NCBI RefSeq assembly: GCF_019320115.1
Contig: NC_089581.1
Span: 16,145,100 to 16,209,099, forward strand
Source: Miscanthus floridulus
Lineage: Eukaryota; Streptophyta; Magnoliopsida; Poales; Poaceae
Reading direction: 5' to 3'
Length of the DNA stretch: 64,000 nucleotides
Numbering within the stretch: position 1 is the stretch's first letter; each line of letters opens with the position of its first letter. The notes under the pieces were generated by a model, which ran no database searches, was not told where the DNA came from, and saw only the letters and a program-made list of their open reading frames with translations. This document shows positions 47,515-59,813 of this stretch, piece by piece. A program made the position numbers and the translations under genes.

Positions 47515-47745
47515 GGGTCGCGAGCTCCGCCTCACCCAACCCTAAGGCCGCGGGTTTCACCTTGCCCGACCCCTTGGGTTCAGGCTCCGTCTCGCCCAAG
47601 GCCGCGGGCTCCTTCTCGCCGACCTCTTGGGTTCGCGCTCTGTCTCGCCCGACCTCGAGGCTGCGGGGGTCTCACCTAAGGCCGTGGGCTCCGTCTCGTC
47701 CGACCCCTTGGGTTCGGGCTCCGTCTCGCCCAAGACCTGGTCGAA
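47515..47745. repeat. tandem array of CTCCGTCTCGCCC units in element E LTR
   Basis: Same core motif family as the array in the G1 LTR (46130-46480), with AAGGCCGCGGG and CCCCTTGGGTTC spacers. The shared array supports a common ancestry of the two LTR families. Confidence 0.85.
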
Positions 47746-48244
47746 ACCCCAACTGGAAGGCCTGGCTGTGGTAGGATCGCAGTCTGATTCTGACCCTGTT
47801 CCTTCGACCGAGGATATGCTGAACCTTTGCTCGCCTCTCTTTCCCGACCGACACGGTCGGGGACGACTAGGAACGACCGACTGAGGACGCCCGCTCGGTG
47901 TGGGCCTAGGAGCAGGCGGAGCAGATAAGGTTAAGACGCTCAAGTCAACTGTAATACTGAGGACCATACCCTGCCATATCTTGCGCACCTATTGGACGGT
48001 GCCACCAGGTCATGACAGACGGACACTATACAACCTTCCAGACGCATCAGACCACAAAAAGTATTGTGGGCGTCATCGTTTGCCGTACCAAGCGAACACG
48101 ATAGAGCCTGTCAGACGCGTCTGGGCATAAACAGTATTGTGGGCGCTGGCAGTCATCCCGTACCCGATGACGTGAACAACAAGACTAGGCAGCACACGTA
48201 AACAATCTCTCTTTCTCTCTGACTTGTAAGGCCACCCTTTCAAC

Positions 48245-48252
48245 TATAAAAG
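48245..48252 (+). promoter_or_regulatory. TATA box of element E LTR
   Basis: TATAAAAG in the expected part of the LTR. Confidence 0.65.
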
Positions 48253-48616
48253 GGGTCGCTTCTCTCCTGAAAAAAGCTTCATCTCCGAAGACTCTCTCGA
48301 TGACTCGAGAACAACAGCTCAACAGCTGATAAGTTCAGACATAGAGCATATGCTCATGACTTAGCATACGTTAGACACCCTAATCACTGTCGGCCACTCG
48401 GTTCAGAGTCCGACCGTGCCTCTAACACCTCCTTCCCCACACAGCAAACTTCGAGCACCTAGGCTCAGGAATAAAGTCACCGACCGACCTCAACTGGAGT
48501 AGAGCCCGTTGCCTGAACCAGTATAAATTCTGTGTCGTTAAGTGTTAGGCCAAATCCGATTACAACGCACGGCAAAACTACACATATTTACTTATCGACC
48601 CCATTTCGCACCGACG

Positions 48617-49560
48617 GGTCGTATTACCAGACGGCCACATACGTGCCCCGGTGAAGAACTGGTGTCTAATGAACTCCAGCCTGGAGGCAGACGGTGAGCA
48701 CCGAACAGCGAACAGTTGTTTTGATGAATCTTTGACCTTCCATGTCCGATTGCCAAGAGGTTGACAGTAACAAGAGCGAGTGGAGTATACGTAGGCTACG
48801 AGACGCTTTGTGATCAGCAGATCACTCGGACCAGATGCCTTCGATTCAGCGCCGCGCGCTGGGATGACGACGAGATGGGCAGCTGCGGTTGCAGGCTGGT
48901 CCATCCCGTGCACGACGCTTGGACCGTGGCAGGCACCGTGCCATGCCCACACACAGGCCACACACGACGCGCTACGCTAACACGGTCTGTTTAGTCGTTT
49001 GCGAATGGCGGCACGTTGCGATGGAATGAGAACTCGTGATCCGTTCGGGTCCACAGACCACAGCAACGGCCGGCGTTCAATGCGACGATAACAGGAACCC
49101 GTCACCCGCACTGGCGCACAGCGATCGCAGATCGGCAACCAATCCACCAAGGCCCCAACTGCTGGATGCTCTGGTGGTATTTGATAGCACAGCAGAGCCT
49201 CAGCCTCCATCACAGAACTGCTCCCGGCTCTTCCTCCGTGGCACTGTAGAGACACTGTTCATACACTGTAGCAGAAGCTGTTTCGGAAATAAGGCCGAAA
49301 ATGAACCGGGAAGAGGAGGAGCCCGAGAAGCCACGGCTTCGGCTCCTCCGACTTCGTGCTACAGTTGCTTAAAGCAGCTGGAAGCCAGGCCCCAGAGACG
49401 AAGGTGGGGGTCGTTTCTCTGAAGCCCGGCTCTGTCGAGCTCTCACGGGTGGTTCGCGTCACCTTCCCACCGCGCTCCCCTCGTCACACCCTCCCGTCCG
49501 CACTCTTCTGGCTCTCGCGCCGCGGCGAGCGGAGACCGAGGCCGGACATGGGCAAGCACG
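48617..49560. other. unassigned GC-rich stretch
   Basis: No recognisable protein. A hairpin-like inverted repeat (GGAGGAGCC...GGCTCCTCC) lies at about 49312-49352 and may be part of a small DNA transposon. Confidence 0.5.
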
Positions 49561-49594
49561 CGACGGCGACGGTGCTGGCGCTGGCGCTGCTGTC

Positions 49595-49866
49595 CCTCGG
49601 CAGGGAGTCCAGCTCCGCCGCGCAGACGAGCACCCTCTCGCATGGCAAGTCCCGCAGGCTCGGCGCCGCGGCGGCCAGGGGATTGACCCGCGGGTCGTCC
49701 AGGCCGTCCGTCGCCTCGAGGCACACGACCGCCCACAGCTTCTCCATCGTCGCCATAGACGCCGGCGCCTCGCCGTCGACGGGCTCCCAGCCCCCGAACC
49801 CGGCGTGCAGGAGGACTGCGCTCTCGATCTGCGCCGGGGTGCTGCGCGTGCCTCTGCACATGGGTG
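49595..49866 (-). pseudogene. carboxylesterase (CXE/GID1-like alpha/beta hydrolase) fragment
   Basis: On the minus strand, an open segment reads IESAVLLHAGFGGWEPVDGE, EKLWAVVCLEATDGLDDPRV, NPLAAAAPSLRDLPCERVL and VCAAELDSL. This is the plant carboxylesterase region that carries the catalytic Asp (DGLDDPRVNP) near the C-terminal half. The oxyanion HGG motif, the nucleophile Ser and the final His are absent, so it is a fragment of roughly 85 residues. It abuts a receptor-kinase fragment in opposite orientation, suggesting capture by a transposon. Confidence 0.82.
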
Positions 49867-49875
49867 CGCTCGCCG

Positions 49876-50090
49876 ACGCCGGTTCGTGCTCGTGGACTGG
49901 GTGCTGGAGCTGTGGCACATGGGCGCGCTCGCCGACGCCGCGGACGCGCGGCTCTGCGGCGAGTACCCGCAGAGGAGGCCGAGCCGGGCCTGCTGTGCTC
50001 CCACCCGGTGCCCGCTGCGCGGCCATCGATGCGGCAGGTGGTGCAGTACCTCGACAGCGACGCGCCGCTGCCCGAGCCGCCGGCGCCGTG
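49876..50090 (+). pseudogene. L-type lectin receptor kinase C-terminal fragment
   Basis: The plus strand reads VLVDWVLELWHMGALADAAD and ARLCGEYPQ. After a frame change it reads EEAEPGLLCSHPVPAARPS and MRQVVQYLDSDAPLPEPP. These are the last kinase subdomains (X-XI) of grass L-type lectin receptor kinases, with the ARPSMRQV motif. The part around LVLKLGLLCSHP has lost several codons, which causes the frame change. No lectin, membrane or catalytic kinase part is present. Confidence 0.82.
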
Positions 50091-53000
50091 CCTCTGCCAG
50101 TACAAGCGCGACACCAGTAGGTGGTTGCCATGGACTGCGGTGGCAAGGCTGCAGCCATGAACGGCGTGTGCCTTAAACCTGTTCGTAGAAATGTCTGAGA
50201 GAAGAGAGAGGAAAAAAATTTGGAGGTAACTCTACCACATCCTGCTGCAAAGGTGACCATATACCACTGTCCAGGCAAACAAACAGGATCTCTAACCAGC
50301 TTGACTCCCCAGAGAAATAGAACCAAACAAGGTGTTGCACCACATGCTGGGTCTGTCCCCTGGCAGCCTGGCTCTCCCCGTCCGATCGGGCTGGGAACGT
50401 GCAGGAAACAAACACGCTCATTATTACCCACCTTTGTGAGGAAAGAAAGGAGATTATGTGCCTTTTTTCTGTGGGAGAAGAAAGGGCGACAGACAGAGAG
50501 CCATATCTTGCTCCTCACCCTACCGTCTGAAGGTCTGGTCCGAAAGGCGGCGCGTGAGGTCAACAAACCAGCAAAACAAGTGGCGCCGTACCCTAAGCCA
50601 GCCCCACAGCCTCCAAAGAATGCTGTGGTTTTCTAGACCGAGAGACGTGCACGCTAGTACAGTACACAGTAAAGCAGAAGGCGCACGGACGCAAGCCGAG
50701 GGGGGGCAGGGCATCATCTTCGTCCGCCCTTCCCGTCCCACCGCGCACATGCCTAGGGGTAGGGGGGGCGGCGACGGGCAAAGGCTTGGCGTTTCCCCGG
50801 CCGGCCAGCCGGCCGCCGTCCTTTCCTTGGTGGTTGCTCAAACAGAAGCTAACAACCGAGCCGCGCAGTCCATCCAAGCCAACGCGCTGTTCGTCCGACC
50901 GATCGGCTGGCCGATCGCGTCGCTTCGCCCACGTCGGCCTCTCCCTCCCTCCCAGTCCCGTCACGCCGGGCCTCGCGCTCGCGCGCGCTGCCGCTATCCT
51001 TCCCCTCTCCACTCGGCACCCGCCAGCCTAGTTGGCGAGCCAGTGACGCGCGCGATCCTGTCCCCGCGGCGCACAGTGCCGCGACTGCCGCACCAGTGCA
51101 CCACGCCCGCCCGCCCGAACGGAACGATCCCATTATTGCTGCTGCTGCCGTGGCCGCTGCCGCTACTTTCGCCGGGCAGTCGCTGTCGATGGCCTCGTCA
51201 GGCACGCATCAGTTAGGCGTCCGCGAACCCGCCGCGGTGTCGGTGGTCGCTGCTCTGCTACTTACCACTGCAGATTGAGTGAACAATCCTACTATGAATT
51301 GTGATTCTGTGTCTGCATGCACCGCATCACCTGCTGCTTCATTTCCGGTCAGTTAGCGTGAGCATATGTCCGTGGGCACTGACACGTGGATGACGGCAAC
51401 GTGGGGGAGTGGAGATCAGCCTGGTGACGCCGAAAGCGCTCCCCATTTGAGTGAGATTAGGAGCAAAGGAAGCTGTAGCTGGTGAGTGGTGAGACATCCG
51501 GTTCCGGTGCAGCCGTGCGTGCCCGTGGGAGCCCAGCTAGTTCGCTCGCCGGTTTCGTCAAAAGCGCCTTTGTTTCGATTCCAGGAGTAACCGAACTGTT
51601 TTAATTTGTTCTCTGCCTTTCCTTCCTTTCTAAAAAAAAAGGTTCGTTACATCTGCTCCTCCTACCAGAACCTCTATTGGTGTGCATGCCAGATTGCCAG
51701 GCACTGACAAAGGCTAGCTGTAGTGCGTTCCTGCGCCCGGTCTGTGTGCCACCGTCCTTCCACATCGAGAGAGAATAGGGTAGAATAATCGCGGCTTGGT
51801 TAGCAGATGATGATGAGATGATGAAACTGACGCAGAGAATAATGGGCTAGCAGACAGCCGCCGCCTGCTGGTGACAAAGAAGAGGAGGTGACGGGACCGT
51901 TCGACTTACCTTAAGCCGGTTTGTTCGGCTTCTGACTTACTTAAGCCGGTATGTTCGGTTTCTTTTTTTTTTTGTCAGTATTTTTTTTTACAACAATTTA
52001 GTTTTGGTTTATTTTTTCAACCAATTTCAGCCAAACTAATGGGGCCGAAAGGGCTAGGTCGCGCGATCGACACATAGGCTCCGTTCGCGTGCCCTTAAAC
52101 CCGACTTGATCTGTTTCTTTTTTCATCCGGAACAATGTTTTTCTCTCACAAATTTCTCCAGAATTCCTCTAAACGAACGGTGCCACAGTGATGGAGGACA
52201 ACTTGTTGGGGTTGTTGCGGTCTGGTAGAATCCAAGTAGGACGGACTGCGGCTCGATCGAATTGGAGGATCGGAGTAGGTTAACAACTTAACCACCCTGC
52301 ACCGTACAGGACGAATGGACGAGTGATCGCGGCACACGGGCACCATCAGTGCACACTTGAATAATATGAAAAGATTGAGACTATGTATATATACAGTGTA
52401 CGTATGGCTTAGTCACCCGGCAACAGCAACTCTCACCATTTGAAAGTAGTGCCGGTGTTGTCGTGTAGGGTCCGGTTTCTTCTGGTCATGCATGGCGACT
52501 GCAAGGCGTGCAAAAACTGCGAGAAAAACTTGTGGTTGATATGCTTGGCTTGGCTTGGCTACGTGATGATACCAGAATGTATATATCGTGTGCTCACGAA
52601 GATAGGACGTCTCCAATGGAGAATCCACGGCCTTGGTCCGAAGATGGGACCTCTAGCTGATTTGATGTCACCTGTTATACTAGCTCAAACGTTTAGGACT
52701 ACTGATGTGAATCCATAGACAGGAGCCATATTATTATGAGAAAAAAAAATATGTACTCTTCTAATCCCTTTCGTTGGTAGTATTAGTATGTCTTCATTGA
52801 ATAGAATCTGACTCCATGGATGGACATGCTCTATATATGGAATCAAATCCACAATGTAAAGAACTTGGTTCTATATTTGCATTTAGTAATAATATATATA
52901 GGACTAGCCAAAAACCACACGTTGGAGAGACCCGATGCCCATGTGCTCCTACTACGATTAAAAACACACATGAAAAGTGCTGACCAAACTGCGCTAGGAG

Positions 53001-53451
53001 TACTCCGTATGTATGAATAGAATGGCGCATCTATCTATGTTATTGAAAAAAAAATGAGATTAATAATAAAAAAAATTGTCCCAAGAAAAATAAAAAAAAG
53101 GCAATTCAGCCCTTGGAGCACTCGAGGAGGTCCGGATGCAGCCCATTCAAACAAAACTCCGCCATACTGCTGCTTCAAGCTTAGCTGTAAAGTGCGTGCG
53201 ACTCTACCATCCTTCCGTTCGTGCACGGACGACTCAAACATTGCTGCTGCGTTTTCGTCGACCACCACCGGTCAGCACTGTATATCCGCCATCCCGCGGG
53301 TCGCCTTCGTGGTGCGTCAGCCGGCGACGCGCGTCGTTCGGCCGCCAGGCTGCGAATCAAAAGGACGGACGGGACGGGAGTACCACGTGTGCACGCACCC
53401 ATCTTCTCCGGCTCATAAATTTTGCGAGACTTCTTCGGCTCGCAATCGACT
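50091..53451. other. unassigned region, GC-rich to 51290
   Basis: Open frames at 50200-51280 occur on both strands with no family resemblance and reflect GC content. A short tandem repeat of ACTTA(C)CTTAAGCCGGT lies at about 51904-51957, followed by T-rich tracts. The part 52040-53450 is ordinary intergenic sequence with A-rich tracts. I see no gene. Confidence 0.5.
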
Positions 53452-53691
53452 AGTAAGTCATTCTAAAAAAAATCTTGGAGAGTCAAATTTTTTTAAGTTT
53501 AATTAAAATTATAAAAAAATTATAAAAATTTATGACATTAAATATATTATAAAAATATAATTAACAAAGAATTTATTGGTACTTAGTTGGTATCATAAAT
53601 GTTATTATCTTATTATATAAATTTGGTCAAATTTGAGATGTTTTGACTCTCCAAGATTCTTAGAATGACTTACAATTTGGAATGGAGGGAG
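53452..53691. mobile_element. Stowaway-like MITE, left end truncated
   Basis: AGTAAGTCATTCTAA at the left pairs with TTAGAATGACTTACA at the right. Adjoining arms (CTTGGAGAGTCAAA and TTTGACTCTCCAAG) extend the inverted repeat. The right end finishes GGAATGGAGGGAG next to TA. The left copy lacks about 23 bp of the terminal repeat. The interior is very AT-rich. Confidence 0.8.
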
Positions 53692-53977
53692 TATAATTTT
53701 TACGGAGTAGCTCCTACTCCGTACTTTGAAAATTCAAATCGCATGCCCGAACGGTACGATTCTCTCAGGCCTCGTAGGATTCTCATTCGTTCGTATGGAT
53801 TGAGTTAGTAGAGCGTCTTGTGATTCGTAGGAATAGCTTGCAGAAAAGATATGGGATACTTTTCTAGGAGTTCGATTTTGGAAGTCTGATGCTTGCCGGA
53901 TGAGCTGATTAATCAATCTACTGAACTTTGAACAACATTTTCCTTTCTCTTTTCCAGATACCAGAACCTTATCGTTA

Positions 53978-54176
53978 AGAAGATATCCCTAGATCAGAAA
54001 TAACCATGGAAAGGGAGCCGATTGTACCCCTGAAGGGTGGTACTATGAAATATCCCTAGGCCAGAAATATAAAGAAACATCTGTCCATTCATAACCTTAG
54101 ATAAAATATCCCTAGGCCAGAAATAACTATGGAAAGGCAGCCGATTGTACCTCTGAAGGGTGGTTACTATATGAAG
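53978..54176. repeat. local duplication of about 70 bp
   Basis: The phrase from ATCCCTAGATCAGAAATAAC to CTGAAGGGTGGT (about 53982-54043) recurs at 54108-54166, with a third partial copy (AATATCCCTAGGCCAGAAAT) near 54048. It lies downstream of the EMF2-like gene. Confidence 0.8.
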
Positions 54177-54186
54177 CCTCTTACTG

Positions 54187-54245
54187 TATACTCCATTCGT
54201 CCCAAAATAAATAACTTTCTATAACTTTTCAAACATATTAAGGAT
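54187..54245. mobile_element. MITE terminal fragment
   Basis: TACTCCATTCGTCCCAAAAT resembles a Stowaway terminal repeat. No matching opposite end was found nearby, so it is a fragment. Confidence 0.5.
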
Positions 54246-54647
54246 GCTGAGAAGGATATCTCTTAGATTTGGCAGTTATCATTTGCATACACAAGTAACA
54301 GATGCTCCGCAAGGCTCAGCTTCATCTGCATACATGGAATGGAATATAAGGACTGCGGTGAATCACTTCATTTATCATTATCATCCATACGACTCCACCT
54401 GCCAACAACTGGTATCAATCAATACAACTGAGTCATGAATGAAACAATGATTGTCTCGGCCAAGGATCCAGCTTCGCCCTCCTAGTTTCTTTCCAGGTGG
54501 GGGGAGCTGCCCTTAAACCTTAAAACAAATGCTGATATGGTCCATTCCAATTCTTCCCATAGTTATTTTGGGGTTACTTGAACCCCTGGAATTGGCAGAT
54601 CTACATCCAATGCCATTTTACACAAGTTGGCCAACAAGGTATTAAAT

Positions 54648-54971
54648 TTACTTGGGGTCTGAACTTCCGTCTTGGTAGCCTTGAAGAATTGTGTTGCAAG
54701 TATTCATGGCGCGGGCATCAAGAAGGCTGTGGTTCCAGAGTTTAATCATGAAAAATCGCCAGCCCCTGTTCATCAAGCGAGAAAATTGCAATAAGATATG
54801 TAAACATGCATAGTGTGGCCAGCTGAGGGAACGAACCAAACAGAGCCTTAATGTATCTATATTTCTACAGCAGCCACTCACCACAGAAGGGCAGGGTTTT
54901 GTACAAGCTGTTCTCCATGGCATCTGGAGAATGCCTCGCAGGCCCAAGGTATGTGACCATCAGCTAGCACC
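54648..54971 (-). CDS. EMF2: EMF2-like terminal exons: end of VEFS box and stop
   Basis: Exon 54971-54882 reads VLADGHIPWACEAFSRCHGE and QLVQNPALLW. The last exon, 54765-54648, reads GWRFFMIKLWNHSLLDARAM, then NTCNTILQGYQ and DGSSDPK, ending in TAA at 54648-54650. The tryptophan-rich WNHSLLDARAMN block is the conserved VEFS end. The 2.2-kb intron upstream (54972-57215) contains an RTE LINE. Confidence 0.94.
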
Positions 54972-57900
54972 CTGCAATTACCACTTTCAGTAGCTAAAAA
55001 GTAATAAAACAAACAAAAAAACAATGAATTGAATATTGTCTATGAATCTGGAACAACCAAGGAGTTAAATTAATCATGGCAGGCAACCATGGCAGATATA
55101 TGGATCAATGAAGGTGCAAGACTACTACACCAGTGGAGGTGACAACGTAGATCAGGTGGAATTGTTAGGTAGAGATGAAAACAGTCGGGAACGATATCAT
55201 CCATACGAAAACAACTGCCAGTTGGTCAGAAATTTCTCTGATTTCAAAGTTTAACTATTCAATGGTGACTGCAATATGGTACTGAAAGAAATTAGAAAAT
55301 CCAAATTTTTATAGTCGTAAACGGAAACAAGCCCCCGTACGCAGGATTTTCAGGTATGGTTTCCATCCCTGAATTTAGGCCTGTTTAAATAGAGGGACTA
55401 GCGATGAAAGGGAGCAAAGCGATGGGCTCTGATGGTATCCCAATCAAGGTGTGGAGATGTCTCGGGGATATAGCTATAGTATGGCTAACCAAGATGTTCA
55501 TCAATATCTTTTGATCGAACAAGATGCCTGAGGAGTGGAGAAGAAGCATATTGGTACCAATCTACAAGAATAAGGGAGATATCCAAAGTTATACTAATTA
55601 TCGGGGAATTAAGTTGATGAGCCACACTATGAAGCTATGGGAGAGAGTCATCGAGCAGCGCCTGCGAGGAACGACGCAGATATCAACAAACCAATTTGAT
55701 TTCATGCCCGGAAGGTCAACCACAGAAGCAATCTTCTTAATAAGACAAGTTATGGAGCGGTTTAGAGAGCAGAAGAATGACCTCCACATTGTTTTCATTG
55801 ACTTGGAGAAGGGTTATAACAAGATACCAAGAAATGTTATGTGGTGGGCTTTAGACAAATATAGAGTCCCATCAAAGTACGTGACCCTCGTTAAGGACAT
55901 GTACAACAATGTTGTGACTAGTGTTCGAACAAACGATGGTAACACAGATTACTTCCCGATTAAAATTGAACTTCATCAAGGGTCAGCCTTAAGCCCGTAT
56001 CTCTTTGCCTTGGTAATGGATGAGGTTACCAGGAACATACAAGGGGATATCCCTTGGTGTATGTTGTTCGCTGATGATGTAGTGTTATTGGACGAAAGCC
56101 AAGCGGGAATAAATAGGAAACTAAAGTTATGGCGGCAGAACCTTGAGTCTAAAGATTTTAGATTGAGCAGAACAAAAACCGAATACATGAGATGCGACTT
56201 TAGCGGAGTTGCACAGGAGGAGGGAGATGTGAGTTTGAAAGGTCAAGTAGTGCCTAAGAAGGATACCTTTCGGTATCTGGGATCGATGCTACAGAAGGAT
56301 GGAGATATTGATGCAGACGTTATTCATAGAATCAAAGCAAGGTGGATCAAGTGACGACATGCTTCTGGCATTCTTTGTAACAAGAGGGTACCACAAAAAC
56401 TAAAAGGCAAGTTTTATAGAACGACGATTAGACCGGGTATGTTGTATGGAGCAGAATGTTGGCCTACAAAGATTCGACATGTTCAACAACTGAGTGTTGC
56501 AGAAATGCGTATGTTGCGATGGATTTGTGGTCACAAAGAATGGACCGGGTTCGGAACGATGATATACGTGATCGCCTAGGGGTAGCACCAATTGAAGAAA
56601 AGCTTGTCCAACATCGGTTGAGGTGGTTTGGCCATGTCCAAAGGAGACCTCCAGAGACGCCAGTGCATTGTGGAGTTCTAAGCCAAGCTAATAATATGAG
56701 GAGAGGCAGAGGAAGACCGAAATTAACATGGGGAGAGGCAATAAAAAGAGATTTGAAAGCTTGGGATATACCTAGAGATATATGTTTGAATAAGAGTGCT
56801 TGAAAAGCAGTTATTGAAGTGTCTGAACCGTGACTTGGGGCTCTTGGTGGGTTTCGACTCTAGCCTACCCCAACTTACTTGGGACTGAAAGACTATGTTA
56901 TTGTTGTTGTTGTTGTTGGATAAAGGGACTAGGGTCAATGTAAGTATGCATAACTAAAATTTGAACTAAATTCTTGCTTTTTCATAGTAGCTGACAATAG
57001 TGTTTTTTACCTAAGATTGTACAAGCTACAAACCTCCTGCGTATGCAAATAGTATGCATTTCTAAAAACAAGGCAATAGGTGATCGATACAGAAAAAACA
57101 TCACCATGAAGTATAAACCTTTTTTTTTTGAAATAGCAGGTCTTCAAAAACATCCTATCTATCGTGATAGTTAGAATAACGGAGGACATAGTGGGGACAC
57201 GGACATATGACTGACCTTTGTTTTCGAACAAATGAATTCCACATATGCATAATAAGCTTCTCATCTTTTGTAACATCAACAAAATCGTCAAGCATCTGCT
57301 TTTCAGCCGTTAAAATAGCAATGATTAAAAAAAATATTTTATGTTTCGAAAGAGAAGAACAAAATAGTCTCATCTTACCCTTCTATCCTCAAAGTCAGCA
57401 ATATCATCATCAACCTCGTCTTCACTATCATGATCTGAGAAGACTTGTTCCAATGACATTGGCTACAACAAAGTGCATTAATGTGATCAAACTAGTCCTC
57501 AAATGAAGGCATTAATGCACAAAGAGTCCAAGTTGTAATAACAAGGATAGCAAAGGAGCCTGTAGCCTAGTGGTCGAAGTGACCTTAGTAGCATCCCAGG
57601 TCCCGAGTTTGAATCCCCGTGGGAGCGCAAATTTCAGGCTGGGTAAAAAAGGTCACTCGCTGATTTCTCCTGGTCGGCATGGGTGAACGGGCCCTTGTGT
57701 AAGGGACGGGTAGTGGGTTGGGCCTCAAAGCACAGGTTAAGGCACAAACCATAGGAGCTGGCATCCCCATGTAGAGAGGGGGGGGAGGGGTTTTGTGGCC
57801 TATCTCATGCCAGCTCCGGTTGAGCTCTTCTCTTAAGTAAAATACCGTGGGGGCGGTCTTTCCCCTACCGGCCGAGTTTTCTAATAACAAGAATACGCAG

Positions 57901-59765
57901 TGCCTGCTGCTAGTGGAGATTATAGGTTGGATCTGAATTCCCTAGTCATTTTGGGAGCCTGGAGCATCTAGCGACATAGAAATGATTGTGTTTTTAATGG
58001 GGCAACCCCAAATGTTAACTTGGCTCTGGCTCTGGCTAGGAAAGAGGCTCATTGGTGGAGCCTAGCAGGAGCCAAGGGAATTTCCCTGCTCTCTGCTGGA
58101 GGATCAATCTAATGGACTGCTGTAGGGTCGTCTTTTTGTCTTTCTTAACCGGTGATCCAGTGTCTATGTAGTGGTGGGTGGGTGGGTGGGTGGGGTTCAG
58201 GTCTATGTATGACTCTCTTTTTCTTCTATTAATACAATGATACGCAGCTCGTGTTCGAGAAAAAAAAGAATACGCAGTGCCAAAAATCTACAAGAAAGAG
58301 GGACCAGAAATATCACAGAACTACCACGAACATATGCATTCAGTAATTTCATTGGTATGGAATCAGAAAGTAGGCAAAAGTAATATAATAATAACAACAA
58401 TTGAATACAGCCTAAGTTCCACAATATGCGCACGCATGCACGAAAGTTACATGGAAAGAGGTGATTGGTTTTTACTAACATGTGCCCTGTGTGAATGGAA
58501 GAACTGGCGCTTTTGCAGCAGTTGTCGACTGCCAAATAATATAAACACAAGCAAACAGTAACAGTTAGTTAAGCATGTTCCAATAGATGCACATCAAATA
58601 AAAAATATTTGGTACAACAAAAAAACATTACTTTCTGGGGTCAGATCGCTCAACAGATAGCTTCCTCGACTTCCCAAACTGTAGCACTGTTGGTGATGAA
58701 AGATTGCTCCCATGTACAGGCTGACTAGGGCCAACTGAAGCGTGTGCTACAGAAAACCCTGAAAAGTTTTTACCATCAGAGGAAAAGTAGGGAACATAAC
58801 AGATGCAGAAAATGCTAGAGCAGGCAGGAAGCAACAATGCAGGTTTTTCTCGGCATGCGGAGTAATAATAATAATTAAAAAATGGAAATAACTAGTTGAA
58901 CAGACAGTAGCTCAGCAGCCCTTTTCGCCTAGTAAAAGTAAAAGGTTCGACTTTCACTGCTCCTATAATGCAGTATTGCAGTGCATCAAGTGTTCAAGAA
59001 GGGTTTTATGCACAATGTGAGATTATCCAACGCTCTGGGTGACAAGTGACAACAACGAACTGCTGCATTGAAGAAAGGAAGAAGACAACACCCGGCGGAT
59101 TTGCATGATTTACCATCAGACCAAACATATATTTAACCAAACCAATAAGATAGGAGAACGGCAGATTTCAAAGCCACGTCAAGTAGATGTGTAGTTGATG
59201 ATAAGATTGTTTTTGACAGAACAGCTTTAAGAAATTTCAGCAATTGGCTAACTGCTTTTCTTTATCTTTAGATCTAAGTTGCAAATAGAGATATTTATTG
59301 TGTATCAAATTACACATAAAGTATAGAGAAGAAATAGGCGTTTGAACCTAGTTTGATTTGAAAATGAACTATTGACCATGGTTGAAAACCAAATTAGTAG
59401 CCAGCTCAGTTTTTCCTTATCATCTTTATTGGTGGCACTTGTTGGGTTGCATCTCTACTACCCTACTTGGGATTAAAAAACTTTGTTGCTGCTGTTGTTC
59501 TTGACTAACTTTTCTGCGGCAGCTTTAAAAAGTGCAGTAGTGAGCACAAATGCAAAATATTCCTAAGAGATCACAAGATGCAAATGTACCGTTCTCCCGC
59601 TGCACATAGTCGTCTTCAGACACTGCCTGGGCATCTTCATGTGATCCTGATTCCATAATATGTGGGTGAACATGCCTGATTTTCTTAGCTGTGGTTTCCA
59701 ACCTTCTACGCTTCTTAAACCTCGAGCTGATTGAACAAAATTAGGAAACAAAACATATAAAGCAT

Positions 59766-59813
<48 letters not shown>

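Larger units (their letters stand above)
47359..48616 (+). repeat. 3' LTR of Tat-type element E
   Basis: It begins TGTCGGGTTCATAAACCCG, a terminal hairpin seen in grass Tat LTRs, right after a polypurine tract. A TATAAAAG box lies at 48245-48252, and an array of CTCCGTCTCGCCC-type repeats at about 47515-47745. The end near CGCACCGAC at 48610-48616 lacks the final CA, so the right border is approximate. Confidence 0.75.

Noticed and set aside
49484..50566. 360-codon minus-strand frame
   Set aside because: It runs through the carboxylesterase fragment, the receptor-kinase fragment in the wrong strand and unrelated sequence. Only about 85 residues are meaningful.
57560..57640. tRNA-like sequence with A and B boxes
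   Set aside because: It is the head of a SINE with target duplications, not a tRNA gene; no cloverleaf acceptor stem was seen.
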